A DNA stretch of 64,000 nucleotides from Saccharomycopsis crataegensis. Its lineage: Eukaryota > Ascomycota > Saccharomycetes > Ascoideales > Saccharomycopsidaceae. The notes under the pieces are model-generated. The model did not search any database. It worked only from the letters and a program-made list of their open reading frames with translations, and was not told where the DNA came from. Below, in pieces: positions 63,237-64,000 of this stretch. The DNA lies in contig NW_027043829.1 of the NCBI RefSeq assembly GCF_037102585.1, positions 1,488,001 through 1,552,000 on the forward strand, given 5' to 3'. The stretch's first letter is position 1. Every line of letters starts with the position of its first letter. The position numbers were made by a program, and so were the translations under genes.

Positions 63237-64000
63237 ATGTGGTCATTCTCTTACAGAAAAACCATCCTATGTGTCATATCATTAGCAATATCTTCAGTTT
63301 TGGTACTTTCCCTATTCTACAGCAGATTGCTGGAAGATTCGCTGGCCTTGCAATTTATTAATAACCAAATAAAACCAAAGATTCAGCCAGCAGCTGCCAT
63401 TTCGACAATAACCAGTTCACAAGAACCCGTCATACACAATGAAACAATAATATCAAGCGGATCAGAAATTCTTCAGGTCGATATTACCCAAGTCCCAGAT
63501 GGACAGAAAGTGAATGGGGCACTTGTGACTCTTTGCAGAAACTCTGACCTCGGGGAGATTTTGAAATCTATCAATTCTCTTGAACTGAAGTTCAATAATA
63601 AATACCACTATGATTGGGTTTTCTTGAACGATGAAGACTTCTCAGAGGAGTTTCAAGCGGAGATCAGTAAACTGACTTCAGGAGATGTGAAGTTTGGGGT
63701 GATTCCGTCTTCTATGTGGGAAAGGCCCGACGACGTTGATCTCGCTGAGTTTGAAAAAGCCAAGAAAATACAGTCCTCGCATAATGTCCCTTACGCCAAT
63801 TTAGACTCTTACAGAAGCATGTGTAGGTTTGAGTCTGGGTTTTTCTACAACCATGAACTTCTTCAAGATTATGAATGGTATTGGAGGGTGGAACCGGATG
63901 TGAAGTTTTTCTGTGATATCGATTTCGATCCTTTCAAGTATATGATCGACAACCAAAAGATTTATGGGACTATTATAATTCCTTATGAAATTGCCGATAC
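63237..64000 (+). CDS. KRE2/MNT1-family alpha-1,2-mannosyltransferase (cut by window edge)
   Basis: The first 254 residues are visible from ATG 63237 (MWSFSYRKTILCVISLAISS). A type II membrane anchor lies at about 9-28. The GT15 family pattern then appears: VNGALVTLCRNSDLGEILKS near 92-111, YHYDWVFLNDEDFSEEF near 123, and SYRSMCRFESGFFYNHELL followed by YEWYWRVEPDVKFFCDID, where EPDVKF holds the conserved acidic metal/nucleotide-binding residues. These Golgi enzymes extend O- and N-linked mannans. The rest of the gene lies beyond the window. Confidence 0.88.
   Translation, partial: MWSFSYRKTILCVISLAISSVLVLSLFYSRLLEDSLALQFINNQIKPKIQPAAAISTITSSQEPVIHNETIISSGSEILQVDITQVPDGQKVNGALVTLCRNSDLGEILKSINSLELKFNNKYHYDWVFLNDEDFSEEFQAEISKLTSGDVKFGVIPSSMWERPDDVDLAEFEKAKKIQSSHNVPYANLDSYRSMCRFESGFFYNHELLQDYEWYWRVEPDVKFFCDIDFDPFKYMIDNQKIYGTIIIPYEIAD

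Noticed and set aside
1-64000. Proof of CUG-Ser decoding
   Set aside because: CTG is rare in the conserved genes, but no tRNA-Ser(CAG) gene lies in the window and no invariant Ser or Leu position encoded by CTG could be pinned down by eye.
1-64000. CRISPR arrays, operons or bacterial mobile elements
   Set aside because: None seen. The window is eukaryotic, and the short tandem repeats are microsatellites or coding repeats.

Overview
This is eukaryotic nuclear DNA from a budding yeast (Saccharomycotina). Genes are compact and about 1 to 2 kb long. Intergenic DNA is AT-rich with many poly-A/T runs and microsatellites. Introns are short, with GTATGT-like donors and TACTAAC branch points, and the tRNA genes are of yeast type. 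The gene content suggests the CTG clade or a near relative: a complex I assembly factor (NDUFAF6-like), MNN1-type and KRE2-type mannosyltransferases, an ATG101 homologue and a Ty3/gypsy element. I see no in-frame CTG in the conserved UBC11 gene, which fits a CTG-clade yeast but does not prove it. I cannot name the species.

Layout. 0-17 kb: HIS2 (cut by the window edge), RPA43, a very short tropomyosin, a long TB2/DP1/HVA22 (Yop1/REEP-like) protein with a 26-nt first exon, AIM18, a pseudouridine-degrading gene whose glycosidase and kinase halves are joined across an intron, TTI2, UBC11 and a 1070-residue poly-Q protein I do not recognise. 17-32 kb: a SWIRM-domain protein, an MSB1-like protein, a nucleotide pyrophosphatase, tRNA-Met with an intron, a DAS2-like kinase and TIF3 (eIF4B), which carries near-identical tandem repeats and a 4-nt first coding exon. 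32-38 kb: tRNA-His, a whole-looking Ty3/gypsy element with identical 329-bp LTRs inserted just upstream of it, and tRNA-Ala. 38-64 kb: ITT1, GPI14, an NDUFAF6-like gene, an MNN1-family gene, SMM1/DUS2, PEF1, a coiled-coil protein that may be kinetochore-related, RAD33, CTK3 (two introns), an SMP-30 family protein, a second tRNA-His inside an inverted repeat, a FET3-type ferroxidase, TIM8 (with a 22-nt last exon), ATG101, a BAR-SH3 protein and a KRE2-family mannosyltransferase (cut by the window edge).

The protein genes are ordinary chromosomal housekeeping genes with no operon-like logic. The clearest structural event is a near-identical repeat of about 0.5 kb, centred on tRNA-His and present in opposite orientations at 32-37.5 kb and 54.4-55.0 kb. 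The Ty3/gypsy element split the first copy, and the second copy preserves the empty insertion site. Eight introns were found in 7 of 29 host protein genes by joining frames across donor, branch and acceptor signals. Several of these are invisible to simple ORF calling. I found no wholly new biological system. The best leads are the pseudouridine fusion gene with competing splice sites, the ATG101 gene, the nested repeat structure, the 123-residue tropomyosin and the unrecognised poly-Q protein.
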